Of a stretch of 64,000 bases of DNA, positions 63,676 to 64,000 are shown in pieces (position 1 is the stretch's first letter; each line of letters starts with the position of its first letter). The translations under genes and the position numbers were made by a program. This DNA is from a bacterium (GTDB lineage Bacteria; Fidelibacterota; Marinisomatia; Marinisomatales; TCS55). Under the pieces are notes generated by a model. It was given only the letters and a program-made list of their open reading frames with translations. It made no database searches and was not told where the DNA came from. Where the stretch lies: positions 1-64,000 of the forward strand of contig SGYN01000002.1 of assembly GCA_004321715.1 (NCBI GenBank), given 5' to 3'.

Positions 63676-64000
63676 TCATATTCCTTTATCAATTATAATA
63701 ATTATCATTAAGGCTGGTAAGTACAGAACAGATGCTTTCAATATTCTAGATGCATTTTTAGAAGACTTATTATATAACATTGGAAATGCAGATAAATAAT
63801 AATATAAGGTAATAATCAATGCTCCGTATAGATATATATATCCATTCATTCCAATTAGTACTGGAAGCAATGAAATAGGAAATAATAAACTTAAATGCCA
63901 TAATATTTGTCTTGTTGTTCTTTTACCATCAGGTTCAATTACAGGTAACATCTTGAATCCTGCTTTTTCATAATCATCTTTACACATCCAAGCAATTGCA
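63676..64000 (-). CDS. ctaB: Protoheme IX farnesyltransferase CtaB, C-terminal part (partial)
   Basis: The gene enters from the right edge; the last 107 residues are visible. AIAWMCKDDYEKAGFKMLPV is the second conserved DxxxD region of CtaB/COX10, followed by typical EPDGKRTTRQI and several membrane helices. The enzyme attaches a farnesyl tail to haem B to make haem O for cytochrome oxidase. Its stop overlaps a possible SCO start. An ATG at 63987 is internal, not the real start. Confidence 0.93.
   Translation of the reverse strand, partial: AIAWMCKDDYEKAGFKMLPVIEPDGKRTTRQILWHLSLLFPISLLPVLIGMNGYIYLYGALIITLYYYLSAFPMLYNKSSKNASRILKASVLYLPALMIIIIIDKGI

Noticed and set aside
1-64000. CRISPR arrays, tRNA or rRNA genes, insertion sequences, phage genes, toxin-antitoxin or defence systems
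   Set aside because: Looked for by eye on both strands; no direct-repeat arrays, RNA-gene signatures, transposases, integrases or defence domains were seen.

Overview
The window is about 32% GC by eye and very gene-dense; no gap between genes exceeds about 160 bases. It looks like a chromosomal segment of a free-living, aerobic Gram-negative bacterium of the FCB group. Supporting signs are a SusC/SusD pair, GldA/F/G-type ABC genes, a PorV/PorQ-family protein, several secreted proteins ending in Type IX secretion (T9SS) sorting domains with YPNPFNP-like motifs, lipoproteins, and cytochrome-oxidase assembly genes. The YPNPFNP style, low GC and content resemble Marinimicrobia (SAR406) or a neighbouring lineage; this placement is inference. 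No rRNA, tRNA, CRISPR, insertion sequence or prophage was recognised.

Layout. 1-4728 (minus): the end of a TPR-like secreted protein, then gldA-gldF-gldG, a DUF4340 protein and an exported MsrB. 4833-17449 (minus): an uptake locus in two transcription blocks split by a strong terminator. The first is M20 peptidase, DUF302, ROK kinase, T9SS-secreted alpha/beta hydrolase and lamin-tail protein. The second is a lipoprotein paralogue of the hydrolase, SusC, SusD and a DASS/SLC13 carboxylate-type transporter. 17566-32663: a cell-wall (muropeptide) recycling and amino-sugar cluster. It holds a GH18 hydrolase, NamZ (DUF1343), PBP4-type DD-peptidase, LD-carboxypeptidase and APC permease (plus); a DUF819 membrane protein, AnmK and a NagZ/serine-hydrolase fusion (minus); and a BadF-type sugar kinase, a NagX-like acyltransferase and an SDR (plus).

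32781-44927: acyl-CoA metabolism. A plus-strand set (3-hydroxyacyl-CoA dehydrogenase, AtuA-like protein, AtuE/LiuC-like hydratase, HSDL2-like SDR) converges on a minus-strand operon. That operon encodes a split MaoC hydratase, a complete Liv-type ABC importer and a FadD-like acyl-CoA ligase, suggesting uptake, CoA activation and beta-oxidation-like breakdown of an organic or branched/isoprenoid acid. 45003-50265 (minus): pterin carbinolamine dehydratase, MATE exporter, SLC13 transporter with TrkA-C domains and a GAF/HD-GYP phosphodiesterase. 50427-57882 (plus): a TonB-dependent receptor, a very large T9SS cargo protein and a PorV-like protein, closed by a textbook terminator. 57958-62574 (plus): a 1538-residue fusion of an acyl-CoA ligase, an unassigned middle part with a degenerate kinase-like segment, and a GNAT-like end. 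62563-64000 (minus): DUF420, SCO1/SenC and the end of CtaB, an oxidase assembly operon running off the window.

The most unusual items are the 1538-residue fusion, the near-complete muropeptide recycling cluster with an uncharacterised DUF819 membrane protein inside it, and the paired-hydrolase/SusCD/DASS locus.
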